Positions 1 through 4,898 of a stretch of 6,611 nucleotides of DNA are shown here, piece after piece; within the stretch, counting starts at the first letter, position 1; the number at the start of each line of letters is the position of its first letter. Under the pieces are notes generated by a model, which saw only the letters and a list, made by a program, of their open reading frames with translations, made no database searches and was not told the DNA's origin. The translations under genes and the position numbers were made by a program. The stretch is from the NCBI GenBank assembly GCA_964623885.1, contig CAZUVM010000090.1:1-6611 (forward strand), written 5' to 3'. Source of the DNA: CAZUVM01 sp964623885 (GTDB lineage Bacteria > Verrucomicrobiota > Verrucomicrobiia > Limisphaerales > UBA8199).

Positions 1-1
1 C

Positions 2-1159
2 GAAGGCCGGCGCAAAATTCGCGCGCTAATCGTGGCGCCCACACGTGAACTCGTCGTGCAGATCGATGAAAACATTCGGGTTTATGCAAGGCATCTTCCT
101 ATACGCGCGGCGACGATTTATGGCGGGGTGAGCGAACGGCCGCAGATCGAGGCGCTTCGCTCGGGAGCAGACCTGGTGGTGGCTACGCCAGGCCGGTTGC
201 TGGACTTAATGAACCGCCGGCTGTGCGATTTTTCCAGACTGGATTTCCTGGTCCTGGACGAAGCCGACCGGATGCTCGATATGGGCTTCCTCCCCGACAT
301 CCGGCGCATCGTCAAGGGACTGCCGGCACGGAGGCAAACCTTGTTTTTCTCAGCCACTCTATCCCGAGAGATCGAAGCCATCACGCACGAGTTTCTTCGC
401 GCACCCAAGACCGTCCAGATCGGCCGCCGGGCCAATCCGGCGGAAACTGTAACGCAATTCGTCTATGAAGTTCCCAAGAACCTTAAGCCCGCGCTGTTGG
501 CGCACTTGCTGCGCCAGCCGAGCCTCAACATGGTACTGGTCTTCACACGAATGAAACACGGCGCCGACCGGTTGGCGCGCAGTCTCGAAGCTCGGGGGAT
601 CAGGACCGCAACTCTTCACTCGAACCGCTCGCAGAACCAGCGGCTGCGCGCGTTGAAGGACTTTAAGTCCGGAGCCGTGCGGGTTCTGGTCGCGACCGAT
701 ATCGCCGCCCGGGGCATTGATGTGGACGGCATCTCGCACGTCGTCAATTACGACTTTCCGATGCACCCGGAGGATTACGTCCACCGCATTGGCCGAACGG
801 GGCGGGCGCAGGCAGTGGGGGATGCCTTTAGCTTTGTGACCCCGGAGGATCAAAAGGCCTTATGCTCACTCGAGCGGTTTATCGGTCGCGGGATCGTGCG
901 CAAACGCGCCGAAGGATTCAATCACGCGGTCGCGACGGTCATCAATGTGCCGCACGTCCAGCGACCATTACACGCCACTTCAAAGCAAACTCCTCCGATG
1001 CCTCCGGCGAAACGAAGCCACGGCAGCGCTCCTGACAGGCGGCATGATTCACGACCAGCCTCACCTCGGCGGGGAAAGCGCTGGCGGCGTTTCGATTTTC
1101 ACTCTCGCTCCGGAAAACGTCATCACCAGCCCAACGGACGCTTCGCTTCGAAGCATTAG
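2..1159 (+). CDS. rhlE: DEAD-box ATP-dependent RNA helicase, RhlE-type (5' truncated by window)
   Basis: This is an ATP-dependent RNA helicase that unwinds short RNA duplexes; RhlE proteins act in ribosome maturation, RNA turnover and cold growth. The reading frame is open from base 2, so the GTG at 32 is internal (it codes the Val before motif Ia) and the true start lies upstream. Counting from that codon, I see motif Ia PTREL (3-7), GG (31-32), TPGR (52-55), motif II DEAD (76-79, followed by RMLDMGF), motif III SAT (107-109), motif V ATDIAARGID (221-230) and motif VI HRIGRTGR (251-258). The Q motif and Walker A (motif I), normally some 50-70 residues upstream, fall outside the window. The LDMGF stretch and the 'EDYVHRIGRTGRA...FIGRGI' region favour RhlE over DeaD or SrmB. 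After about residue 295 comes a basic, Ser/Pro/His-rich, low-complexity tail, a typical RNA-contacting extension. The gene converges on a small minus-strand gene 15 bases downstream, with no clear terminator between them. Confidence 0.95.
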   Translation, partial: EGRRKIRALIVAPTRELVVQIDENIRVYARHLPIRAATIYGGVSERPQIEALRSGADLVVATPGRLLDLMNRRLCDFSRLDFLVLDEADRMLDMGFLPDIRRIVKGLPARRQTLFFSATLSREIEAITHEFLRAPKTVQIGRRANPAETVTQFVYEVPKNLKPALLAHLLRQPSLNMVLVFTRMKHGADRLARSLEARGIRTATLHSNRSQNQRLRALKDFKSGAVRVLVATDIAARGIDVDGISHVVNYDFPMHPEDYVHRIGRTGRAQAVGDAFSFVTPEDQKALCSLERFIGRGIVRKRAEGFNHAVATVINVPHVQRPLHATSKQTPPMPPAKRSHGSAPDRRHDSRPASPRRGKRWRRFDFHSRSGKRHHQPNGRFASKH

Positions 1160-1174
1160 CGTCTGCCAGGAGGT

Positions 1175-1366
1175 TTACTCGATATCCCACTGGGCGCCTT
1201 CAGGGTCGCGTTCATCATCGCCGATTTCCAGGTAACCCTTTGCCTCATGAAGCGCCTGCTCATAGGTCGCGGCCTCAAGGCGCGTATTCTGCTTATGGCC
1301 ACGCGCGAGGTCGTATTCAAGGCGAAAGGTACCGCCCTCTGCGTCCAGGATTCTGGCAATCTTCAT
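1175..1366 (-). CDS. Small hypothetical protein, 63 aa, acidic C-terminus
   Basis: I do not recognise the family. From the ATG at 1366 the product is 63 residues, beginning MKIARILDAEGGTFRLEYD and ending in an acidic stretch (EIGDDERDPEGAQWDIE). The pattern of short beta-like segments followed by a charged helix (about residues 30-45) reads like a compact folded protein, not a shadow ORF. The same frame is open back to an ATG at 1426, which would add 20 polar residues (83 aa); neither start has a convincing Shine-Dalgarno. I prefer the shorter form because the extra segment looks like translated leader. It lies tail to tail with the helicase gene, 15 bases apart. The name, the acidic tail and the lack of hydrophobic segments suggest a cytosolic protein; any function would be a guess. 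Confidence 0.6.
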   Translation of the reverse strand: MKIARILDAEGGTFRLEYDLARGHKQNTRLEAATYEQALHEAKGYLEIGDDERDPEGAQWDIE

Positions 1367-1573
1367 TGATACGGTAGCTGCTTGCGTCCTTCGAGCATGG
1401 CTCTTTTCAGAACTGTTCCCGGACATCGGGTTTCAAATCATCAAGGAACGGATCCAGTGAAGATTTACCGGTCTTGAAAATATCGACAGGGCCTTACTGG
1501 CGTGAAGCATACCACAGGAACGACCTTTCCACCTAAGTTTATTTAGCGGTAAAGCAAGAAACTATTGGACACC

Positions 1574-1587
1574 CTGCTTATAAGCAG
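1574..1587. repeat. Perfect 14-bp palindrome upstream of Sel1 gene
   Basis: CTGCTTATAAGCAG is its own reverse complement. It ends 8 bases before the GTG start of the Sel1-repeat gene. This size and place fit a dimeric repressor operator or a small hairpin over the ribosome-binding region; its right arm touches the AGAGAGG Shine-Dalgarno-like stretch (1586-1592). The function is inferred from position only. Confidence 0.4.
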
Positions 1588-1595
1588 AGAGGCTG

Positions 1596-2195
1596 GTGTG
1601 TGTTCAACAAGATGGCCTCGTGAAGGCGCATTCCTTTCTGCGTTGGTTTGGCCGCGCATCGCAGTCTGATGTGAAGGTAAGCACAGAAGTGCCCCCGAGG
1701 GAGCGTGAGGATGCCGAGTCACAGTTCGAGTTGGGACAACGCTTTGAGAAGGGAGAGGGTGTGTCCCAGGATGATGCGCGTGCCGCCGAATATTATTTGA
1801 AAGCGGCCGCCCAGGGTCACACCGAGGCTCAGTTTTATTTGGGGCTCGTGTATGGCCAGGGAAGAGGCGTCTCGCGCAACGGGGCCGCCGCGCAACAATG
1901 GCTGCGCCAGGCGGCAGAACAGGGTCACCCCGGCGCGCAATACCATTTAGGCGTGCAACTGTACCGCGCCAGCAAGCGCTTGCCTCAAGCGCAGGTATCC
2001 GAGGGCCGCATTGAGTGCTATAAGTACGTGCAACTGGCGCAAGTGCAGCGGTATCCGGGCGCGGGATCGGCGCTGGAGTTTATGGCTTTGGGAATGACCC
2101 GCGAGGAAGTGCAAGAGGGCGCTCGACGGGCGACGGGTTCCTTTGCAGGTCCCACGAGACCAATCGAGCCGCTGCCTGATCTGCCGGCGGTTTAG
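1596..2195 (+). CDS. Sel1-repeat (TPR-like) protein
   Basis: This is a helical-repeat scaffold protein of the Sel1-like family, which mediates protein-protein contacts. In the 199-residue reading, repeat 1 spans about residues 40-75 (AESQFELGQRFEKGEGV...AAAQGH) and repeat 2 about 76-111 (TEAQFYLGLVYGQGRGV...AAEQGH), each 36 residues with the standard A-x-x-x-LG...G.GV...A..W...AA.QG pattern. A third, degenerate repeat starts at 112 (PGAQYHLGVQLY), with an insertion before a CYKYVQLA helix. The tail is Pro-rich (PIEPLPDLPAV). The start is uncertain: GTG at 1596 follows AGAGAGG closely, while GTG at 1620 would give KAHSFLRWFGR near the N-terminus with no Shine-Dalgarno. No signal peptide is visible from either start, so it is probably cytosolic. 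The stop overlaps the Shine-Dalgarno of the next small gene, which suggests co-translation. Confidence 0.85.
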   Translation: MCVQQDGLVKAHSFLRWFGRASQSDVKVSTEVPPREREDAESQFELGQRFEKGEGVSQDDARAAEYYLKAAAQGHTEAQFYLGLVYGQGRGVSRNGAAAQQWLRQAAEQGHPGAQYHLGVQLYRASKRLPQAQVSEGRIECYKYVQLAQVQRYPGAGSALEFMALGMTREEVQEGARRATGSFAGPTRPIEPLPDLPAV

Positions 2196-2198
2196 GAG
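2194..2198 (+). promoter_or_regulatory. Shine-Dalgarno AGGAG of the small membrane gene
   Basis: AGGAG overlaps the last two bases of the Sel1 stop codon and sits 9 bases from the ATG at 2208. Ribosomes ending on the Sel1 gene would be placed on this site. It is the main argument that the 49-codon ORF is real. Confidence 0.6.
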
Positions 2199-2207
2199 TA
2201 GGGTGAA

Positions 2208-2357
2208 ATGAGAGTGCTGCCGTTGCTTGCCGGTTGGTTCTTCCTGGTGTTGCTGTGCTGGTTCACAGCGCTGGCTGCCGCGGTGGTATATTCGACCGGC
2301 GCGTGGCTGGCTCGAGGGTGGGGCGTTTGCCGGCGGGTTCTAGGAAGTCGCAACTGA
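2208..2357 (+). CDS. Small single-pass membrane protein, 49 aa
   Basis: This short ORF (ATG 2208, TGA 2355-2357) encodes 49 residues starting MRVLPLLAGWFFLVLLCW. Residues 4-28 form one strongly hydrophobic segment rich in Leu, Phe, Trp and Ala. The C-terminal part is short and basic (ARGWGVCRRVLGSRN), so an inner-membrane anchor with a cytoplasmic tail is likely. The support for translation is good: AGGAG at 2194-2198 lies 9 bases before the ATG, which is the best Shine-Dalgarno in the window, and it overlaps the TAG stop of the Sel1 gene (2193-2195), a common arrangement for translational coupling. I know no family for it. Working with the Sel1-repeat protein is inferred from position alone. 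It could instead be an uncleaved export signal. Confidence 0.6.
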   Translation: MRVLPLLAGWFFLVLLCWFTALAAAVVYSTGAWLARGWGVCRRVLGSRN

Positions 2358-2481
2358 GCGACCAGAGATGCCCTTGTGGGGTAGAGGATTTTATAAGGCC
2401 TGAGATCCCGCATTGCGTGATCGTGGCAAGAGGGCCTCCAATTATCCGCCAATCGTCGACGGATGGTATCAGTTGGGATGA

Positions 2482-2826
2482 ATGGAACGGCCTGGATTTC
2501 GGTTCCTGCAGCTTATGCAAAGAAAACAGATTGAAAACACTATCGTGGATGAGGCCAATCGACGTACTTATGTCATTATGGCCCCAAGGGTGCTCACTGA
2601 TGGAGAGATCTACAAAGTCATCCGTCAGGAGATTCTCAGGCGCGGAAGATCCTTGGCAGACGGCGAGACCATGACGCTTACGGTCACATCCAGTGGCGGA
2701 AGAATTACCTCCGTTGCGGAGCCGGAACCACCAGAGGGACCATTGATCCCGGCTACGCCCAATCCAAGCGAAGAGGAGCCTTCCACCTCCCCGCCTGCTC
2801 CTGAACAAGCGTCAAACACGATCTGA
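2482..2826 (+). CDS. Hypothetical protein with acidic, Pro-rich tail
   Basis: I do not recognise this family. The 114-residue product has a compact first part. From about residue 12 (second ATG at 2515) it reads MQRKQIENTIVDEANRRTY, followed by VIMAPRVLTDGEIYKVIRQ and a helix-like RRGRSLADGETMTLTV, so an alpha/beta fold of about 65 residues is plausible. From residue 80 it turns into a low-complexity Glu/Pro/Ser/Thr tail, probably disordered. No signal peptide or membrane segment is present. Neither the 2482 nor the 2515 ATG has a clear Shine-Dalgarno, so the start is open. Its TGA (2824-2826) is followed directly by the ATG of the RRM gene, so the two are almost certainly co-transcribed and probably translationally coupled. 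This is the strongest reason to accept it. A role with the RRM protein in RNA handling is inference only. Confidence 0.65.
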   Translation: MERPGFRFLQLMQRKQIENTIVDEANRRTYVIMAPRVLTDGEIYKVIRQEILRRGRSLADGETMTLTVTSSGGRITSVAEPEPPEGPLIPATPNPSEEEPSTSPPAPEQASNTI

Positions 2827-3204
2827 ATGAACTCGAAGCTCTATGTCGGCAACCTGGCGCCCAATGTTAGTGAAGCCGATCTACGAGATTTGTTTTCGCG
2901 AGCCGGAGCGGTCGCAGCAGTCGAACTCATGTTCGATCCCACATCCGGCCAGTCACGCGGATATGGGTTTGTCACAATGGCCACTCCTGAATTGGCGGCC
3001 GCAGCCCTGAACGCTTTCCACGGCTACGAGCTTGGGGAACGCTATATTGCTGTGACGGAAGCTCGCCCTCCCCAGCAGGCCAGAGGTCTGATGAGCGAGG
3101 GATTCGATTTTCAACCTGTGGGCTCGTTCAGAGCCGGAGGTAACCAGCACAAAAGTCGAAAGCAATCCAACTATCCTTCACGCCGCCGGGGGCGAGGCAG
3201 GTGA
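2827..3204 (+). CDS. RNA-binding protein with one RRM domain
   Basis: This is a single RNA-recognition-motif protein of the bacterial type found in cyanobacteria and several other phyla, where such proteins bind single-stranded RNA and are often cold-induced. The RRM fills residues 3 to about 80. RNP2 is LYVGNL (5-10) and RNP1 is RGYGFVTM (44-51), with the aromatic residues Tyr6, Tyr46 and Phe48 in the positions that stack on RNA bases. The beta1-alpha1-beta2-beta3-alpha2-beta4 order is complete, ending with YIAVTEARP. Residues 81-125 form a flexible tail that becomes strongly basic (SRRRGRGR at the end), likely adding nonspecific RNA affinity. It has no Shine-Dalgarno and starts on the base after the upstream stop codon, so reinitiation is probable. 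The 125-residue length is near usual for the family. The helicase at the left of the window may act on similar substrates, but is not in the same operon. Confidence 0.93.
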   Translation: MNSKLYVGNLAPNVSEADLRDLFSRAGAVAAVELMFDPTSGQSRGYGFVTMATPELAAAALNAFHGYELGERYIAVTEARPPQQARGLMSEGFDFQPVGSFRAGGNQHKSRKQSNYPSRRRGRGR

Positions 3205-3281
3205 GGGCGGATCTTGGAATTGTTCTTAACCCTGTATCTGCGCGAGCGGAGCGAGCCCAATACCAGATAGGCGCGCGTAAC

Positions 3282-3308
3282 GCAGACTCGGAGGTCCTCC
3301 GAGTCTGC
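3282..3308. repeat. 27-bp palindrome, 13-bp arms
   Basis: GCAGACTCGGAGG (3282-3294) and its perfect reverse complement CCTCCGAGTCTGC (3296-3308) are separated by one base. It begins 77 bases after the RRM stop codon. No T-run follows, so it is not a standard intrinsic terminator. It forms a unit with the next hairpin, 5 bases away. Confidence 0.85.
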
Positions 3309-3313
3309 TGTAT

Positions 3314-3332
3314 CGCAGGCTCCGAGCCTGCG
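3314..3332. repeat. Second hairpin of the tandem repeat unit
   Basis: CGCAGGCT and AGCCTGCG form a perfect 8-bp stem around CCG. Its core CTCCGAGCCTGC differs by one base from the right arm of the preceding palindrome (CTCCGAGTCTGC). The two hairpins are therefore related, like the paired units of REP/BIME elements. I expect dispersed copies elsewhere in the genome. Confidence 0.8.
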
Positions 3333-3394
3333 AACCTCCCTTCTGGCCAATCCTCCGCAATGCCAGCGCTCTCCTCACTCGACATCCGGTAGGA

Positions 3395-3410
3395 ACGCCG
3401 TCCCCGGCGT
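3395..3410. repeat. Third hairpin, ACGCCG-TCCC-CGGCGT
   Basis: A 6-bp GC-rich stem with a 4-base loop; flanking GGA and CCC can extend it with one bulged A. It lies 62 bases after the tandem unit and may belong to the same repeat family. No T-run follows. Confidence 0.55.
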
Positions 3411-3576
3411 CCCAAGAAGAGATCCATTACGCTCCGGACGCCGCTCCACACTCAAGGCGAGGCGCGAGTTGCTGAACGATCTCCTGCACCCCGTCCGGCG
3501 GACCCTGCACGCCCGTATCAACCTTTTTACAATTTTCTGACAACTTCCAATTCAACTCGGGTACAGATTGCCTTCA

Positions 3577-3993
3577 ATGAAAACTGAGCGATTCTCCATC
3601 GGCCTCACTGTATTCAATGTCCTCATTCTGGTGTCCGTGCTGTCTCGTGCGCACTCGGCTGCGACTCCCGAGGTGCCGGCCGTGCTACGCGCTCATGCCT
3701 TGGAGATCGTGGATGACCAGGGGCGCGTGCGGGCCATGATCAAAGTCTTTCCCACAGATCCTACGATCAAAATGCCCGACGGCACGACGGGTTACCCGGA
3801 GACCGTTCTCTTGCGCTTGATCAACTCCAAGGGCGCTCCGACCGTCAAGATCGCCGCGACGGAGGATGGCTCGGCAGTGAGCTTCGCCGGCGAATCCAAT
3901 CCCACCGACATCCAACTCCTCGCCCGTGGCACGACCACGTCGATAAAGCTCGTCAACAAAGATGGCCGTCAGCAGGTATTCAAAGTGGAATGA
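3577..3993 (+). CDS. Small exported protein of unknown function
   Basis: The 138-residue product starts with a classical export signal: basic MKTER, a hydrophobic core (about residues 8-23, IGLTVFNVLILVSVL), then SRAHSA with likely cleavage near residue 28 before ATPEV. The mature part (about 110 residues) has repeated short beta-like segments, each ending in a turn with Asp/Asn-Gly or Lys-Gly: LEIVDDQGRVRAMIKV, LLRLINSKGAPTVKI and IKLVNKDGRQQVFKV. This resembles small all-beta periplasmic proteins, but I cannot name a family. No Cys follows the signal, so it is not a lipoprotein. I chose ATG 3577 over the in-frame TTG at 3568 because it gives the normal signal-peptide N-terminus. No clear Shine-Dalgarno is present. 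It overlaps by 25 bases, tail to tail, with the membrane metalloprotease-like gene on the other strand. Confidence 0.78.
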   Translation: MKTERFSIGLTVFNVLILVSVLSRAHSAATPEVPAVLRAHALEIVDDQGRVRAMIKVFPTDPTIKMPDGTTGYPETVLLRLINSKGAPTVKIAATEDGSAVSFAGESNPTDIQLLARGTTTSIKLVNKDGRQQVFKVE

Positions 3994-4748
3994 GACCTAA
4001 GACCAATGACCCTCAGCATTTCCTCAATTCTGGTGCCGCCGTGCAATCGTTTAGATTCGAAAAGAGGATCAAACACGCTGTTGTTGACGGACTGCAATAT
4101 GACCACAATTACCATTGCGGCTATCGCCCCGATAACTAAACGGATCAGGAGCTTGGGCGTGGGACGCGCTCGCATTCGCCAGAACCAGAACAGCGCCGCA
4201 GCCATAAACAGGCTCACAAAAAGCCAGTCCACCCCATGTCCAGCATAGCTCAGGCCGAGCGCCGCCTGGGCCTCCTGAAACTCCGTCGCGTCATGCCCAC
4301 GCCCAGCAAGAATGAACCGAAGGGTGTAGAAACCCGGGGCAGTCATTGCGCCACCCAGTATCGACGAGCTGAGTGCACCAGGCCGAAGATGAAGCCACAG
4401 CGAGGCAGCAAAGAGGGCGATGACGGAACCCATGATTCCGCCGAGCGCCATCTGGTTTTGCACTACCTCGGGCAAAGGTTTCAGGATGTATTCCTTGGCC
4501 GGCGTGGGGATGGCAGGATAGCCGTGGAGCCAAGCCACCGTGCAGTGGCCAAGCTCGTGTATAAAGATGGCCGTTACAATGGCCGCGGCAAATACGAACC
4601 AACAGATTGGCGAAGACCGGCCTGCTGGCGTTACCGGCGCTTGTCGGTCCGTGAGGTCGGCACTGACGGATGAAGCCGGATCGGCTTTCACAGTGGGTAT
4701 GGCACCAAAACCGCCTTCCTGTATCAAGGATGTATTTTTCGTTGACAT
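3969..4748 (-). CDS. Membrane protein with HELGH motif, M50-like putative metalloprotease
   Basis: This 259-residue protein looks like an intramembrane zinc protease related to site-2 proteases (M50-like). From ATG 4748, the first 45 residues are polar and probably cytoplasmic. The first membrane helix (about 48-66) runs into HELGH (64-68), the zinc-binding HExxH pattern with Glu65 as likely catalytic base. Further hydrophobic segments lie at about 101-119, 125-148, 172-190 and 200-219. HD at 152-153, after a long gap, could supply a third zinc ligand, but a standard NxxPxxxxDG motif is not visible, so membership of a typical M50 group is unproven. The C-terminus is polar. The frame stays open to 4871, inside the insertion sequence; that start is an artefact, since codons beyond 4839 are IS DNA. 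No Shine-Dalgarno is seen. The insertion lies 91 bases upstream and may have separated the gene from its promoter. Confidence 0.75.
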   Translation of the reverse strand: MSTKNTSLIQEGGFGAIPTVKADPASSVSADLTDRQAPVTPAGRSSPICWFVFAAAIVTAIFIHELGHCTVAWLHGYPAIPTPAKEYILKPLPEVVQNQMALGGIMGSVIALFAASLWLHLRPGALSSSILGGAMTAPGFYTLRFILAGRGHDATEFQEAQAALGLSYAGHGVDWLFVSLFMAAALFWFWRMRARPTPKLLIRLVIGAIAAMVIVVILQSVNNSVFDPLFESKRLHGGTRIEEMLRVIGLRSHSTLNTC

Positions 4749-4804
4749 CGCGACGCGCGTTTGTTGCGATGGCCGCTGAACTGAGGATTTACGGAGAATT
4801 GTAA

Positions 4805-4837
4805 GGCCGGGTCGGTGGACAACAGGCCGGCCCGGCC
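4805..4837. repeat. GGCCGG-rich inverted repeat in the protease leader
   Basis: GGCCGG-C-CCGGCC (4825-4837) is a perfect 13-bp palindrome. GGCCGGG (4805-4811) can also pair with CCCGGCC (4831-4837), giving two alternative folds. It sits between the minus-strand protease start (4748) and the IS, ending exactly at the TA target. It could be a leader structure or operator of the protease gene, or just a GC-rich patch. Confidence 0.4.
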
Positions 4838-4839
4838 TA

Positions 4840-4864
4840 TTGACGTTTGCATAATATAGTGACA
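4840..4864 (+). repeat. Left terminal inverted repeat (IRL)
   Basis: It begins TTGAC and ends ATAATATAGTGACA. It matches IRR at 21 of 25 positions; the four differences are all in the 6-base middle (4845-4850). This bipartite form suggests two transposase contact blocks, fitting the two DNA-binding domains of IS630/Tc1-like transposases. Its last 6 bases also serve as the probable -35 box of the transposase promoter. Confidence 0.88.
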
Positions 4865-4887
4865 CGCCCAAACACCCATGCTATAGT
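4859..4887 (+). promoter_or_regulatory. Transposase promoter with -35 inside IRL
   Basis: GTGACA (4859-4864) and TATAGT (4882-4887) each match the sigma70-type consensus at 5 of 6 positions and are exactly 17 bases apart. Transcription would start about 7 bases after the -10 box, at or next to the A of the transposase ATG (4894), so the mRNA should be leaderless. This agrees with the lack of any Shine-Dalgarno. Because the -35 box lies in the inverted repeat, bound transposase should repress its own promoter. Confidence 0.6.
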
Positions 4888-4898
4888 CTGCGCATGGG
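4875..4898 (+). promoter_or_regulatory. Inverted repeat covering the transposase start codon
   Basis: CCCATGC (4875-4881) and GCATGGG (4892-4898) pair perfectly around a 10-base loop, and the right arm holds the ATG. RNA made from the element's own promoter would lack the left arm, while RNA read in from outside would contain both and hide the start codon. Such shielding against outside transcription is known from IS10 and IS50; here it is inferred from the sequence. Confidence 0.5.

Larger units (their letters stand above)
3205..3576. other. Gene-free stretch with hairpin-rich repeats
   Basis: These 372 bases carry no convincing gene. Short ORFs run through it in both directions, but they mostly translate inverted repeats. 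The first part has a GCGAGC direct repeat (3242-3247, 3251-3256) and two tandem hairpins (3282-3332). A third hairpin is at 3395-3410 and a small GTCCG-G-CGGAC palindrome at 3493-3503. The last 60 bases are AT-richer and probably hold the promoter of the exported protein, though no -35/-10 pair with good spacing stands out. It follows the RRM gene, so the hairpins could also end or protect that transcript. Confidence 0.6.

Noticed and set aside
359..853. 164-codon minus-strand ORF inside the helicase gene
   Set aside because: Antisense shadow of strongly conserved helicase motifs; no protein-like pattern of its own.
1145..1154. GCTTCGAAGC palindrome at the helicase 3' end as terminator
   Set aside because: Inside the coding region, short stem with almost no loop, and no T-run.
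2234..2674. 146-codon plus-strand ORF covering the small membrane gene region
   Set aside because: Starts without a ribosome site, overlaps two better candidates in other frames, and has no recognisable pattern.
2263..2808. 181-codon minus-strand ORF
   Set aside because: It is longer than the plus-strand gene it overlaps, but its residues look random, and the plus-strand ORF abuts the RRM gene start.
3128..3451. Minus-strand ORF through the RRM 3' end and the hairpins
   Set aside because: Mostly the translation of inverted repeats; the same applies to the plus-strand ORF at 3201-3392.
3526..3567. Promoter of the exported-protein gene (TTTACA or CTGACA with a TACAGA-like -10)
   Set aside because: Spacings are poor (19 bases for CTGACA-TACAGA) and the -10 matches are weak.
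4236..4673. 145-codon plus-strand ORF opposite the protease-like gene
   Set aside because: Charged shadow of membrane helices on the other strand.
4749..4871. Upstream ATG (4871) for the minus-strand protease-like gene
   Set aside because: It lies inside the insertion sequence, so the extra 41 residues are IS and leader DNA read by chance.
4838..4873. Outward promoter from the left IS end toward the protease-like gene
   Set aside because: TATTAT-like -10 sequences occur in the inverted repeat, but no -35 lies at usable spacing; the right end is the same.
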